From NCBI GenBank assembly GCA_019637855.1, contig JAHBUX010000004.1, forward strand, positions 62,001 through 126,000: a DNA stretch of 64,000 bases, written 5' to 3'. Shown here piece by piece: positions 34,734 to 42,794 of this stretch (its first letter is position 1; each line of letters begins with the position of its first letter). A program made the translations under genes and the position numbers. The notes under the pieces were generated by a model. It saw only the letters and a program-made list of their open reading frames with translations, was not told where the DNA came from and searched no databases. The stretch is from Bdellovibrionales bacterium. GTDB taxonomy: Bacteria > Bdellovibrionota > Bdellovibrionia > Bdellovibrionales > UBA1609.

Positions 34734-35534
34734 TCAAAGCCGCCGATGATCCGACATGGGGATCTGGCGTCTAACTTTATGGATGGCTTCCCGCTGAAGC
34801 TCCACCACTCGAACCTCAGGCGAACCGGTAAGATCAGCTAAGACTTGCCCCCACGGGTCGACGACCAGAGAGTGGCCATAAGTGTGACGAACCTGCCCTC
34901 TTGAGCGATGTTCGCCACTTTGCGCGGGCGCCGCCATGTAGCACTGATTCTCGATCGCTCGGGCGCGTAACAGCGTATGCCAATGGGCTTCACCCGTGGG
35001 CACCAAAAAGGCCGAGGGGACCAGGATCACATCGGCCTTTTGCGCGTACTTTAAATAAAGCTCCGCAAAGCGCAGGTCATAGCAAATGCTCAAACCAAAG
35101 TTCCAACCATCGATCTCAATCTGCTTAGGCGCTTCGCCGGCCTCAAAATGATCGCTCTCACGCACAGGTGGCGCACCGGGAACATCGACATCAAAAAGGT
35201 GTATTTTGGAATAGAGCATTTCCGGAAGCTGGCCGGCACGGAACAACAGGGTGCCGTTACGAAACTTCCCCGTTTGCGTCGGCAATGCGGTGGTTAGCAT
35301 CAATGCGGTTTTACCCAGATCTACGGCGCGCTGCAGCTGAGCCATCTCCTTTTGCCCCGGGCCGAGAAGCGGAGAGCCGGATTGAATACGGAAGTAGAGA
35401 GTGTTCTCAGGAAACACCACTAATTGCGCCGATTCGGTGGCAGCTTTCGCATAAGCCGCCTCGACCGCGGTCAAATTGACGGCAATGTCATCGGTGGACG
35501 TCAGTTGCGCCACAGCCAAACGGAAGTTATTCAT
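34734..35534 (-). CDS. Nitrilase-family amidohydrolase, Nit1-like (deaminated glutathione amidase), 266 aa
   Basis: Carbon-nitrogen hydrolase with the catalytic Glu in VVFPENTLYF, Lys in YSKIHLFDVDVPG and Cys in LSICYDLRFAELY. The KIHLFDVDVPG block and the following SDHFEAGE are typical of Nit1/NitFhit enzymes, which clear deaminated glutathione; omega-amidase is an alternative. 266 residues is normal. The same strand carries a small secreted protein 6 nt upstream. Confidence 0.87.
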   Translation of the reverse strand: MNNFRLAVAQLTSTDDIAVNLTAVEAAYAKAATESAQLVVFPENTLYFRIQSGSPLLGPGQKEMAQLQRAVDLGKTALMLTTALPTQTGKFRNGTLLFRAGQLPEMLYSKIHLFDVDVPGAPPVRESDHFEAGEAPKQIEIDGWNFGLSICYDLRFAELYLKYAQKADVILVPSAFLVPTGEAHWHTLLRARAIENQCYMAAPAQSGEHRSRGQVRHTYGHSLVVDPWGQVLADLTGSPEVRVVELQREAIHKVRRQIPMSDHRRL

Positions 35535-35540
35535 CGAAAA

Positions 35541-35855
35541 CTATTGTACGCCGGCGGTCATCCGCGAGGCAGTGATGTCACGGCAAGTCCAATTGGACTT
35601 TTCCAGATTGGTTTTAATGTTGTTGAGCCAATTCACGCAGCTCTCTTGGTTCTTACCCGAGCCGACGGCCTTCTCTTCACCGAGTTTGGAATAGATAGTG
35701 GCGCAGATACCTTCGCCATTTACATGCACACGAATGGTGCGGACTTCCTTTTTGCTTTTACACATCCAGTAGGATTTGTTTTCGACGTCGACAACCTGCT
35801 GGCCATACGCCGAAAAACAAAGACCGAATGCTATAAAAAGAAGAGTCCTAAACAT
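35541..35855 (-). CDS. Small secreted protein, 104 aa
   Basis: The protein begins with a signal peptide (MFRTLLFIAFGLCFSAYGQ). The mature region holds four Cys (WMCKSKKEV, GICATIYSK, ESCVNWLNN, WTCRDITAS), probably two disulfides, and a beta-hairpin VRTIRVHVNGEG. ATG at 35855 gives the better signal peptide than the longer frame from 35882. Function unknown. Confidence 0.6.
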   Translation of the reverse strand: MFRTLLFIAFGLCFSAYGQQVVDVENKSYWMCKSKKEVRTIRVHVNGEGICATIYSKLGEEKAVGSGKNQESCVNWLNNIKTNLEKSNWTCRDITASRMTAGVQ

Positions 35856-35905
35856 CACGCTCGAGACTAACATGAAGACCATATCGGCACAAATATGCCG
35901 AACTT

Positions 35906-36175
35906 TTAGGCCTTCTTGGATGCAGCAGCTTTGGTCTTTTTGGCAGGAGCTTTAGCAGCAGGACCATCGACGAGCTTCAGGTTGGAGTAGTGGATCAAAC
36001 CCTCTTTTTTCTGCAAGCCATCTTGCTTAGAATAGTGGGTCTGGACCCGTACGCCCTGAACGCGAACGCCCATTTTGCTCGTCACGATCTCCAAGACCGT
36101 GCCTTTTTTACCTTTGTCCGCGCCAGCGATCACCTGAACGGTGGAGCCTTTTTTGATCTTCAGTTTCATGGCCAT
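35906..36175 (-). CDS. rplX: Ribosomal protein L24 (bacterial uL24)
   Basis: KOW motif KGSTVQVIAGADKGKKGTVL, then GVRVQGVRVQTHYSKQ and EGLIHYSNLKLVDG match L24, which helps initiate 50S assembly. The 89-residue product has an Ala/Lys tail (AAKAPAKKTKAAASKKA) not typical of the family. L24 is normally in the spc/S10 operon; here it sits directly after rpmB (3 nt) with no other spc genes. Whether a second copy exists elsewhere is unknown. Confidence 0.85.
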   Translation of the reverse strand: MAMKLKIKKGSTVQVIAGADKGKKGTVLEIVTSKMGVRVQGVRVQTHYSKQDGLQKKEGLIHYSNLKLVDGPAAKAPAKKTKAAASKKA

Positions 36176-36178
36176 GAC

Positions 36179-36484
36179 TTACTCCGCCTTTTTGCTTTTG
36201 GCTTGGCCGCGCAATTTACGCAGCATGCGAGTTTTCAGAGTTAACGCCCGTTTCGACAGTGTCTTGTCGGGCTGGGTGAGAACAAATTTATCGAGGCTTC
36301 CCACGTGGTCGATCGAACGAATAGTCGAAGTCGCCAGTTTGAGGTTGACCATCTGGCCCAGCAAGTTGCTAAATAGGCGTTTTTGCTGAACATTGGGCAA
36401 GGCCACAGACTTAGTCTTAATGTTCGAGTGGCTGACCAGATTTTTAACTTCAGGGGCTTTCCCTGTTAATTCACAACGAGGCAT
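36179..36484 (-). CDS. rpmB: Ribosomal protein L28
   Basis: LTGKAPEVKNLVSHSNIKTK is the family N-terminus. SVALPNVQQKRLFSNLLG and STIRSIDHVGSLDKF follow. Only a single N-terminal Cys is present (RCELTG), so this is the non-zinc form, as in E. coli. The start ATG at 36484 is preferred; a longer frame up to 36547 has no family similarity. The tail of about 25 residues is longer than usual. It is transcribed away from rpsR. Confidence 0.9.
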   Translation of the reverse strand: MPRCELTGKAPEVKNLVSHSNIKTKSVALPNVQQKRLFSNLLGQMVNLKLATSTIRSIDHVGSLDKFVLTQPDKTLSKRALTLKTRMLRKLRGQAKSKKAE

Positions 36485-36598
36485 AGCTGACTCCGAGTGC
36501 TGATTTAGGCAAAAGGCATCTATAGAGAAAAAGGGCTTGGCTTGCAACCTAAAATCATAATAAATCTAGCGGGCTCAAACGGAAAAGGTGAAAGACAA

Positions 36599-36994
36599 AT
36601 GGATAGATTCTCCAACGACAATGGCAGAGGACGTGATCGTGGTGACCGCGCAGAGCGTGGTGATCGTGGCGACAGAGGCGATCGCGGACAAGATTTAGAC
36701 GCCGGCGCCGGCGAAAAAGGCATGAAGAAGAACTACCGTTCTAAATTCCGCCCCGACTACCCCGCCGATTTCGAGTTCGATTATAAAGATCCGGTGACTC
36801 TGGGCCGCTTCATTATGGAAGGCGGAAAGATCGTCCCGTCGCGCATTAGCAAACTGAGCTCGGCTCAGCAAAAGAATGTGGCCGCCGCCATTCGCAAAGC
36901 GCGCAGCTTGGCTCTGTTGCCTAACGGCACTGGCGCCTATGACACGTTCGAGCGTCCTGAGACCGTTTCGGCCAAGCCGTTCTCGATCGAATAG
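36599..36994 (+). CDS. rpsR: Ribosomal protein S18 with an Arg-Gly-Asp-rich N-terminal extension
   Basis: FEFDYKDPVTLGRFIMEGGK, then IVPSRISKLSSAQQKNVAAA and IRKARSLALLP are the S18 core, beginning near residue 55. The preceding ~50 residues are disordered and repetitive (RDRGDRAERGDRGDRGDRGQ), unlike normal S18. No Cys is present, whereas zinc-type S18 has CxxC. AAAGGTG lies just upstream of the ATG. S18 is normally with rpsF and rplI; here it is alone and divergent from rpmB-rplX, sharing a 114-bp promoter region. Confidence 0.88.
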   Translation: MDRFSNDNGRGRDRGDRAERGDRGDRGDRGQDLDAGAGEKGMKKNYRSKFRPDYPADFEFDYKDPVTLGRFIMEGGKIVPSRISKLSSAQQKNVAAAIRKARSLALLPNGTGAYDTFERPETVSAKPFSIE

Positions 36995-37022
36995 TCGCTG
37001 AACTGCAATTTGTATTTAGGAA

Positions 37023-37442
37023 TTAAGGGTTGCGTTCGCGCAGCCCTTTTTTCTTTGTCTTTAGATGCACGCGTACAAGGTCCAACACTGTTGAAACCAT
37101 CAACAGACTGAACACCGTGGTCGACAGCCGATGAAACTCAGGCCCTTCGAGCCCTAAGATACGAACCTGCTCAAAAGGCGTATCCACATTCAAAAAGCGA
37201 GTGATCACTAGCGGCAGAGAGATGCCGAAGAGGTGCGCCAGCACGGCATACCAGGTGGGCGACGCCCACTTATCGGACCAGGTCCACACTCGGTAGGCGA
37301 TGTAAGCTCCCGACAGCACAAAGTAGGTGCCGGCAAAGGCTCCTGCCATCACCCGGCTGCTAAAGAGGCTAAATACGGCGCCCGCCCAGATGACTGCGAA
37401 CACTTCCAAACCTAAAAACCAGAGCAAGTCTTTGCGATTCAT
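37023..37442 (-). CDS. Four-helix membrane protein, 139 aa
   Basis: Four hydrophobic segments are visible (DLLWFLGLEVFAVIWAGAVF, VMAGAFAGTYFVLSGAYIAY, YAVLAHLFGISLPLVITRF and STTVFSLLMVSTVLDLVRV), with a positive C-terminal tail (KTKKKGLRERNP). I know no function. Its 3' end overlaps the rpsR terminator. It follows the Cys-containing membrane protein 16 nt upstream on the same strand. Confidence 0.65.
   Translation of the reverse strand: MNRKDLLWFLGLEVFAVIWAGAVFSLFSSRVMAGAFAGTYFVLSGAYIAYRVWTWSDKWASPTWYAVLAHLFGISLPLVITRFLNVDTPFEQVRILGLEGPEFHRLSTTVFSLLMVSTVLDLVRVHLKTKKKGLRERNP
37025..37052 (+). terminator. Intrinsic terminator of rpsR, overlapping the convergent gene
   Basis: AAGGGTTGCG and CGCAGCCCTT pair over a TTCG tetraloop with one G-T pair, followed by T6. 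It serves rpsR. The same bases encode the last residues and stop of the convergent membrane protein gene, so the terminator is part of that gene's coding sequence. Confidence 0.85.
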
Positions 37443-37458
37443 GACAGAGGCTTACCAC

Positions 37459-38067
37459 TTAGGGGTAGCGGGCGCAATTTTCAGAGAAAAGGATCATCTC
37501 CCACACTTGATTGCGGTTCAGGTCACGGGCGCCAGGCAATTCAGCCATCATTTTCTCACGGAAGCTATTCCAAGCCGGCTCGCCGTAAAGGTAGGTAATG
37601 CGCGCCTTAAGCTTACAAAACAAGTTGATATCGGCCGCATCCAACCAGCCAAATTTCTGATGATAGCTGGCCGGAGGCTTTTCCCCCCAGGCCAAGCGCA
37701 CCAAAAGCTCGGCCGTCTCCCACAGAGCGCGGTTCACCTCCGTGACGCCACCGACCGCACTACCACATTCGCTGGGAACAGCGCTCAGATCCTGCAATAG
37801 CACCTTCATGTTTTGGAAGAGCTCATAGCAGCCCCCCGGATTGTTGGTGGCCTTACAGCGGTCGCGCAGAGTTTGATATTTGGTGGTCTTGACCAGTTTG
37901 CTTTTGGGGTCGGTGTAGAGAAAGGCTTTCTGCGCCTCTTTGATCACTTCAATTTGCGAATCACACACCGAATGCGGCGGACTGGTGAGCACGATAAACA
38001 AGATGCCGCCGACGATAGCCACAAAAGCGATGGTATTCTTGGAGAATTGCGCGAGCCATCTGTCCAT
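37459..38067 (-). CDS. Membrane-anchored protein with conserved-looking Cys, 202 aa
   Basis: One N-terminal anchor (NTIAFVAIVGGILFIVLTS) is followed by a mostly helical extracytoplasmic domain with six Cys: HSVCDSQ, DRCKATNN, GGCYELF, SECGSAV, LFCKLKA and ENCARYP. The even count suggests three disulfides. I cannot place it. It shares a strand with the downstream four-helix protein and is separated from the porin by a terminator. Confidence 0.65.
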   Translation of the reverse strand: MDRWLAQFSKNTIAFVAIVGGILFIVLTSPPHSVCDSQIEVIKEAQKAFLYTDPKSKLVKTTKYQTLRDRCKATNNPGGCYELFQNMKVLLQDLSAVPSECGSAVGGVTEVNRALWETAELLVRLAWGEKPPASYHQKFGWLDAADINLFCKLKARITYLYGEPAWNSFREKMMAELPGARDLNRNQVWEMILFSENCARYP

Positions 38068-38100
38068 GAGCTCCAGTGTGCCATGCGCTTCAGGGGCCGA

Positions 38101-38132
38101 AAAGCAAAGAGCCGGGCAGAACCCGGCTCTTT
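38101..38132 (-). terminator. Intrinsic terminator of the porin gene
   Basis: AAAGAGCCGGG and CCCGGCTCTTT form an 11-bp stem around a 5-nt loop. On the minus strand it is followed by TTTGCTTT. It lies 27 nt past the porin stop codon and separates it from the membrane protein gene downstream. Confidence 0.85.
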
Positions 38133-38158
38133 ATTGGAATGATACTTAAGTCGTGGCC

Positions 38159-39442
38159 TTAGAAGCTGTAACGGCCTTCGAGGAACACTTCAGTAACGGT
38201 CTTGTCTTGCTTAGTGGCAGCGTCTTTGTAGACATCGCCGGGCATGAACATACCGAGGCGCAGAGTGGTCGTCAGACCGCTGTCATACTTGTGGGAAGCC
38301 CACAGGTCGATTTCGTCGCCGAGTTTGGTTTTGTCAGCGGCTTCAGCAGTGAAACCTTGGTTCAAACCAGCGGTGGCACCCGAAGTTTTTTCGGTCTTGC
38401 TGAACATCCAGTAGTTAAGGCCAACTTCAGTGTTGTCAGCCGGTTTACCCGTCCAACCCACTTGAATGAAAGTCAGGTTGCCGAAACCAAGGATATCCAT
38501 GTGGCCGGCAGAAGCATGCTTCTCAGTGTAGAAAGAAGAGTAACCTTCGTTCTTGGTGTTACCGTTACCAGTTTTGTCACCGGTATCTTGGTGGTACTTC
38601 ACCCACACTTTGCTGTTCATGAAGTTGGCGAAGTTCGCGCCCACAGCAGCAGCCATCAAGCTACCGGCATGGTCGTTTTTCACGCCAGCAGTGCTAACGT
38701 CTTTGCCAGTGTGACCTTCATACCAGAGGCCCAAATCGATGATGCCGAAGGCCAAGTTGGCGTTCAAACCGTAGCGCATTTGGCTGGTACCGGTCGAAGC
38801 AGTCGTGGCATCTGCGTTGTTTTGCAAAACGTGTACGTTCAAGCCTTTGAGAACTTCCGGCATCGTCTTCAGGTCGAAGTTAACACCGTAGAGGTTATCT
38901 TCAGGATTGCTTCCGCCCATGCCAGCAGTCACAGCCTTTTCGTCAAATTTGAAGGCGAACACTTGGAAACGGCCGAATTCGGCTTCCCAGTTGCCCATGA
39001 TACCTTCGTAAGCGTACGGCACGTTTTCCCAGTCGTTGAGGCCCATGATAGTGCCATCGCCGATTTGGTAGTTCATGCGACCAACTTTGATCGTCAGGTC
39101 ATCGCTAGCAACCCAGCTACCGAAAGCCTGATTCACGGTGAGATAGTCTTCCGTACCGGCAGTGCCGTCGGGCAAGTTGGTGCTGCCGTTGTAACCGAAA
39201 GTCGAGTTGTGCATTACGGTCAGGTTCGCCGATAGCTTGTCACCGGCTTTAGCGCCGATATCGAGCTTGAAGCGGCCGTAAGCCTTGTTGGTGTCGCTGT
39301 CTTTAACGCCAGCGCTGTTCATCATCCAGCTGTCACGAACGCGGAACTCTCCGCTGTGAGTGAACTGGCTGTTAGCTTTGTCCTGCGCGTGTGCAGTCGG
39401 CAGCATGGCCAACAACACTGCAGCAGCAAGTGCTCTTCTCAT
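38159..39442 (-). CDS. Outer-membrane porin (alginate-export-like barrel), 427 aa
   Basis: AAGGAG lies before ATG 39442. A signal peptide ends TAHA|QDKA. The mature protein shows alternating beta strands (FRVRDSWMMNSAGV, GRFKLDIGAKAGDKLSANL, DDLTIKVGRMNYQIGDG) and ends in the aromatic Phe expected of Bam substrates (EVFLEGRYSF). The pattern resembles the alginate_export/porin type. The start ATG at 39442 gives the signal peptide directly; the frame extends upstream without meaning. Likely a major outer-membrane protein for diffusion of small solutes. Confidence 0.8.
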   Translation of the reverse strand: MRRALAAAVLLAMLPTAHAQDKANSQFTHSGEFRVRDSWMMNSAGVKDSDTNKAYGRFKLDIGAKAGDKLSANLTVMHNSTFGYNGSTNLPDGTAGTEDYLTVNQAFGSWVASDDLTIKVGRMNYQIGDGTIMGLNDWENVPYAYEGIMGNWEAEFGRFQVFAFKFDEKAVTAGMGGSNPEDNLYGVNFDLKTMPEVLKGLNVHVLQNNADATTASTGTSQMRYGLNANLAFGIIDLGLWYEGHTGKDVSTAGVKNDHAGSLMAAAVGANFANFMNSKVWVKYHQDTGDKTGNGNTKNEGYSSFYTEKHASAGHMDILGFGNLTFIQVGWTGKPADNTEVGLNYWMFSKTEKTSGATAGLNQGFTAEAADKTKLGDEIDLWASHKYDSGLTTTLRLGMFMPGDVYKDAATKQDKTVTEVFLEGRYSF

Positions 39443-39769
39443 GTAGTAACTCCTTTTGTTGCTTTCTTTGTTGTTTCTAGAAACTGTGTTCTGTTCCAAA
39501 ACCAAATCCATTGTTGTTTTCTGGTCGATGGTCGAACCCTAGGTGGCGCGTAGGGTTGATTTCCTACCGCTAGGTACAGACCACGACATCTGTCGCAATT
39601 CAACGCACTAAGTAAATGGTAAAAACCGTTTTAATTGGTTTGCAATAAAAAATTAGTAGCTACATTCTAACGCGTCAAATTTCGTGGATTTGACTTGATC
39701 TTTAGAGTTGCTTAGCTTGCATGTCCCACACAACATAGATCAAAGTCGTGTGGCCAAGTGTCCACAGTT
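39443..39769. other. Porin upstream region, no gene
   Basis: This 327-bp stretch is AT-rich and carries the long untranslated leader of the porin and the flank of tRNA-Pro. AACCCTA (39535-39541) and TAGGGTT (39551-39557) form a 7-bp hairpin with a 9-nt loop inside the presumed leader, a possible regulatory element. I cannot name a sigma-70 promoter with confidence. Confidence 0.5.
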
Positions 39770-39849
<80 letters not shown>

Positions 39850-39855
39850 TTGAAC

Positions 39856-40485
39856 CTATTGGTTCTTCGCTTTTTCGGACAACAACTGTTCCAGCCACTC
39901 GCAATGATTGTGTTCCCAAGTACTGGAGTCCGTGGCTTTTGAACAATGCCCCGCTATACAAAACTCCTTACCTAAATTACCTATAAGATAATCTTTGATG
40001 GATCTATCATTTGTGGCAGCACGCCAAATCGTCAGTTCGGAAACTTTCTTTGTATAGCCGTGAACTTCAGCTCTTTTGCCATTTTTTAGGTCTTCCAAAT
40101 AACATAAATGAGGGGCCGCGTGAGGACTAACCATAGGCTCCCTAATAACCCTCCAGTTTCCACGAAACTCTTCGAGTAGAGTTTTGATATCCTCGATCGA
40201 ATCGCCTTCCCAAATAGACCAAGACGCCGAACTTAAATTGTCGTTCTCGAAAACCAACGACAACCTAGGCGTTCCTCTCAAATAATAAATCCATTGATCG
40301 GAATGGCTTTCATCCGGCGTGCCCAGCTTACCTCTTAGACTCTCCTTACTATCGACGCCCACCCGAAGGTGCGTAAATTCCTTTACGCCAAATTCATTAA
40401 ATTGCTTTTTCTTCACTAACGAACAACTCGACAAAACTGAAATAATAGTTGTTAGAAGCGTGATCGCTCGTATTTTATCTTTCAT
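39856..40485 (-). CDS. BamE/SmpA-like lipoprotein, 209 aa
   Basis: The signal peptide ends in VLSSC (lipobox). FTHLRVGVDSKESLRGKLG, then TPDESHSDQWIYYLRG and LSLVFENDNLSSASW match the SmpA/OmlA/BamE fold. The remaining ~110 residues hold a second domain with Cys (HLCYLED, KEFCIAGHC, NHCEWLE). The start overlaps the end of the upstream frame by 4 nt. Codon use looks more AT-rich than in the flanks. It could be a real outer-membrane lipoprotein or, speculatively, an immunity-type lipoprotein. Confidence 0.65.
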   Translation of the reverse strand: MKDKIRAITLLTTIISVLSSCSLVKKKQFNEFGVKEFTHLRVGVDSKESLRGKLGTPDESHSDQWIYYLRGTPRLSLVFENDNLSSASWSIWEGDSIEDIKTLLEEFRGNWRVIREPMVSPHAAPHLCYLEDLKNGKRAEVHGYTKKVSELTIWRAATNDRSIKDYLIGNLGKEFCIAGHCSKATDSSTWEHNHCEWLEQLLSEKAKNQ

Positions 40486-40706
40486 TTATTTTTTACCTCT
40501 TGGACTTTAAATTCTTTACCGAACTTAGTCTGAATCCATCTGTGAGCTTTTGGAGAGGTCGCCTTTAACGATTGTTCTCTAAAGAGAGAATGCTCGATAT
40601 GATTGGCGAAATCCTCAGAAATTGAGTGCCGACTATCCGACTCGATAAATACTGTCGAGCCAACGAGTCTTGTACCGGAAAGACAGCTTTCATTGAGGGT
40701 AAACAA
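40482..40706 (-). CDS. Short frame upstream of the lipoprotein, possible gene remnant, 74 aa
   Basis: The frame begins at TTG with no ribosome binding site, and an in-frame TAA lies shortly upstream. The product is charged and has no signal peptide (FREQSLKATSPKAHRWIQTK). Its stop overlaps the ATG of the lipoprotein gene (ATGA), which suggests an ancestral coupled pair. It could be the preserved C-terminal piece of a larger gene. I give low weight to expression. Confidence 0.35.
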   Translation of the reverse strand: MFTLNESCLSGTRLVGSTVFIESDSRHSISEDFANHIEHSLFREQSLKATSPKAHRWIQTKFGKEFKVQEVKNK

Positions 40707-40787
40707 TTTGCCGCATAACTCGTTTTGATATGTCGCGCCAAATTAAATATATTTGACGGTGATTTTCGAAGCAATAACATAACCGAT

Positions 40788-41240
40788 ATGAAGCTGGTTT
40801 TTCTAAGCCTTCTCTGTGCCCTCGGCCCGTCCACATTAGCAGACCAAAATTTGAAATTGGATTCGATTGGCCTAGGAAAAGAACTATTAATCGATGGAAG
40901 AATTCAACTGCCTTCGGGCCAAAAACTGAACTCGCACGCACCCTCCAAAGTTGAAGTTTTCGAAAAGGAAGGCTCTGAATGGGTTCTCGCCGAAAATGTA
41001 GACCTGAATCAGTTTTTCAGCTTGACGGAGCTGATCGCTTTTCAACGCTCAGTAAAACTACGCTCTGAAAAATCTGAACTCATGCTAAAAGCGAATCTTT
41101 ACCATTGTCCGCGCACGGGGCGTGGCCTTTGCGTAATTGATGATTACGTAGGTCTTGTCCAACGAGACAAAAAGAAGCCAAACACTAAACTACGCCTGGC
41201 GCTCAATGGCAGCTCTCCGAGGGCCTCTCGACAACAATAA
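40788..41240 (+). CDS. Secreted protein with a paired-Cys C-terminal domain, 150 aa
   Basis: A signal peptide (MKLVFLSLLCALGPSTLA|DQN) precedes a beta-rich domain: GKELLIDGRIQLPSGQKLNS, VKLRSEKSELMLKANLYHC, then the two-Cys block NLYHCPRTGRGLCVIDDYVG, which recalls the C-terminal end of NHLRC2-type proteins. That relationship is by eye only. There is one CxxxxxxxxC pair, probably a disulfide. It is divergent from the lipoprotein pair and converges with terC. Confidence 0.6.
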   Translation: MKLVFLSLLCALGPSTLADQNLKLDSIGLGKELLIDGRIQLPSGQKLNSHAPSKVEVFEKEGSEWVLAENVDLNQFFSLTELIAFQRSVKLRSEKSELMLKANLYHCPRTGRGLCVIDDYVGLVQRDKKKPNTKLRLALNGSSPRASRQQ

Positions 41241-41254
41241 GGCCCTTCTCGGGC

Positions 41255-42208
41255 CTACCTCATTTTTTGCTCTTCCATCTTCGCCACGTACCAAGAACTC
41301 AAGGCTGCCGTGACGAGGATCGAGAAAATGACAAGAAGAGAAACCCAGCTCGGGATCTTGAAAACTTCTAAGAGCAGCATCTTAATACCGATAAAACCTA
41401 AAATTGCCGCAAGCCCCGGTTTCAGGTAGCGCAGTTTTCCAACCCAGTCGGCAAGCACGAAGTAAAGTGCGCGTAATCCTAAGATCGCTAGGATGTTTGA
41501 GGCAAACGCCACAAAAGCGTCTTGTGTCACAGCGAAAACGGCGGGAATAGAATCAACCGCGAAAATTAGATCGGTCACTTCGATAACGACAACCGCCAAG
41601 AAAAGCGGCGTCGCCTTGCGCACTCCATTTTCAACTAAAAAGAAATGGTTTCCGTTAAAAGAGTTGGTCGTGGGCACAACCCGCTTAAGGGCACGAACGG
41701 CCCAGTTTTCTTTGGCATCTACTTCAGCGTCGGACTCACGGAGGAATTTGATCGCCGTTAGAATAAGTATTCCGCCGAAAACGTAGAGAATCCAGTGGAA
41801 GAGATGCAGGAGCTGCGCGCCCAAAACAATGAAAAAGCCCCTCATTATGATCGCGCCAAGGACGCCAAAGAATAGGACTCGGTGCTGATATTGGGCGGGA
41901 ATCCGGAAGGAGCTAAAGATCAGGAGAATTACAAACAGGTTATCGACGCTGAGACTTTTTTCGACAAGATAGCCCGTCAGGAACTCAAGACCTAACTCTC
42001 CACCAAAGCGAATACCAAACCAAATATTGAAAGCCAGTGCGACCGCTATCCAAATACCACTTTCAATAAGAGCGGTCTTTGTGGAAATCTTATGAGCGCC
42101 CCGACCAAAGAGACTTAGGTCAATGAAAAGCAAGGCAAGAACGCCGACAGAAAATGTGATCCAGAGCCAAGTCGGCGCAATGGAAATATCAGTTATAAGA
42201 TCGCCCAT
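41255..42208 (-). CDS. TerC/Alx-family membrane protein, 317 aa
   Basis: TerC family proteins (E. coli Alx) have 8-9 helices and are linked to manganese export and alkaline stress. The paired signature is present: FLTGYLVEKSLSVDNLFVIL and VVVIEVTDLIFAVDSIPAVF. FGVLGAIIMRGFFIVLG lies between. Length 317 aa is typical for Alx. It follows yqhA by 21 nt, so both form one transcript driven from the region shared with the NhaR-like regulator. No yybP-ykoY riboswitch was seen upstream of it. Confidence 0.9.
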   Translation of the reverse strand: MGDLITDISIAPTWLWITFSVGVLALLFIDLSLFGRGAHKISTKTALIESGIWIAVALAFNIWFGIRFGGELGLEFLTGYLVEKSLSVDNLFVILLIFSSFRIPAQYQHRVLFFGVLGAIIMRGFFIVLGAQLLHLFHWILYVFGGILILTAIKFLRESDAEVDAKENWAVRALKRVVPTTNSFNGNHFFLVENGVRKATPLFLAVVVIEVTDLIFAVDSIPAVFAVTQDAFVAFASNILAILGLRALYFVLADWVGKLRYLKPGLAAILGFIGIKMLLLEVFKIPSWVSLLVIFSILVTAALSSWYVAKMEEQKMR

Positions 42209-42229
42209 ATTCGAAACCCGCTTTCAGCT

Positions 42230-42742
42230 TTATGACTTCAACTTTGAAGAATGAAGAACCTTTTCAGTGTACGCGAGCATTAGGGTCGAAAAAAGGAAAA
42301 CGACGTGAATTATGATCTGCCACTTCACCTGCTCGAAGTCCTTTTGCCCAATGCCTATAAAAGATTTCAGCAAGTGAATTCCAGAGATGCCTACCAGCGC
42401 GCCCGCGAGCTTTACCTTCAACGTTCCGGCGTCAATTTTTTGTAGCCAATCCGGGCGATCCTCATGATTTTCAAGATTTATCCGGCTCACAAAGGTAGCG
42501 TATCCGCCGATAATCACCATGACGAGAAGGTTAAGGACCATCGAGATATCAACGAGGGTCAATATCCCGAGCATAAGCACTTCTTCTTTAATTGTACCGA
42601 CCGTCACACAGAGGTGAACCAGTTCAACGAGAAATTTATAGGTGTACAAAACCGCGCCCACGATCAAGCCACCGTAGATCGGCGCCTGAATCCAGCGGCT
42701 GGAAAAAATAATTCCTTCAAACAAGTTTTCTAGTTTCTTCAT
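42230..42742 (-). CDS. yqhA: YqhA/UPF0114 membrane protein, 170 aa
   Basis: Family blocks are visible: FEGIIFSSRWIQAPIYGGLI, LMLGILTLVDISMVLNLLVM, INLENHEDRPDWLQKIDAGT, LKVKLAGALVGISGIHLLKS, and a final FLFSTLMLAYTEKV. It has four membrane helices. YqhA is conserved but its role is not settled. It is the first gene of the yqhA-terC unit, divergent from the NhaR-like regulator. Confidence 0.9.
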   Translation of the reverse strand: MKKLENLFEGIIFSSRWIQAPIYGGLIVGAVLYTYKFLVELVHLCVTVGTIKEEVLMLGILTLVDISMVLNLLVMVIIGGYATFVSRINLENHEDRPDWLQKIDAGTLKVKLAGALVGISGIHLLKSFIGIGQKDFEQVKWQIIIHVVFLFSTLMLAYTEKVLHSSKLKS

Positions 42743-42794
42743 TAAGCCACTATAGCTTTGACAGACACCTCTTTTAACTCGATAAATAGGAACA

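Noticed and set aside
38153-39235. 360-codon frame antisense to the porin gene
   Set aside because: It mirrors the porin coding sequence. The porin has a signal peptide, a barrel pattern, a ribosome binding site and a terminator on the other strand.
42209-42229. yybP-ykoY manganese riboswitch upstream of terC
   Set aside because: Only 21 nt separate terC from yqhA, too short for the riboswitch, and no matching structure was seen upstream of yqhA.
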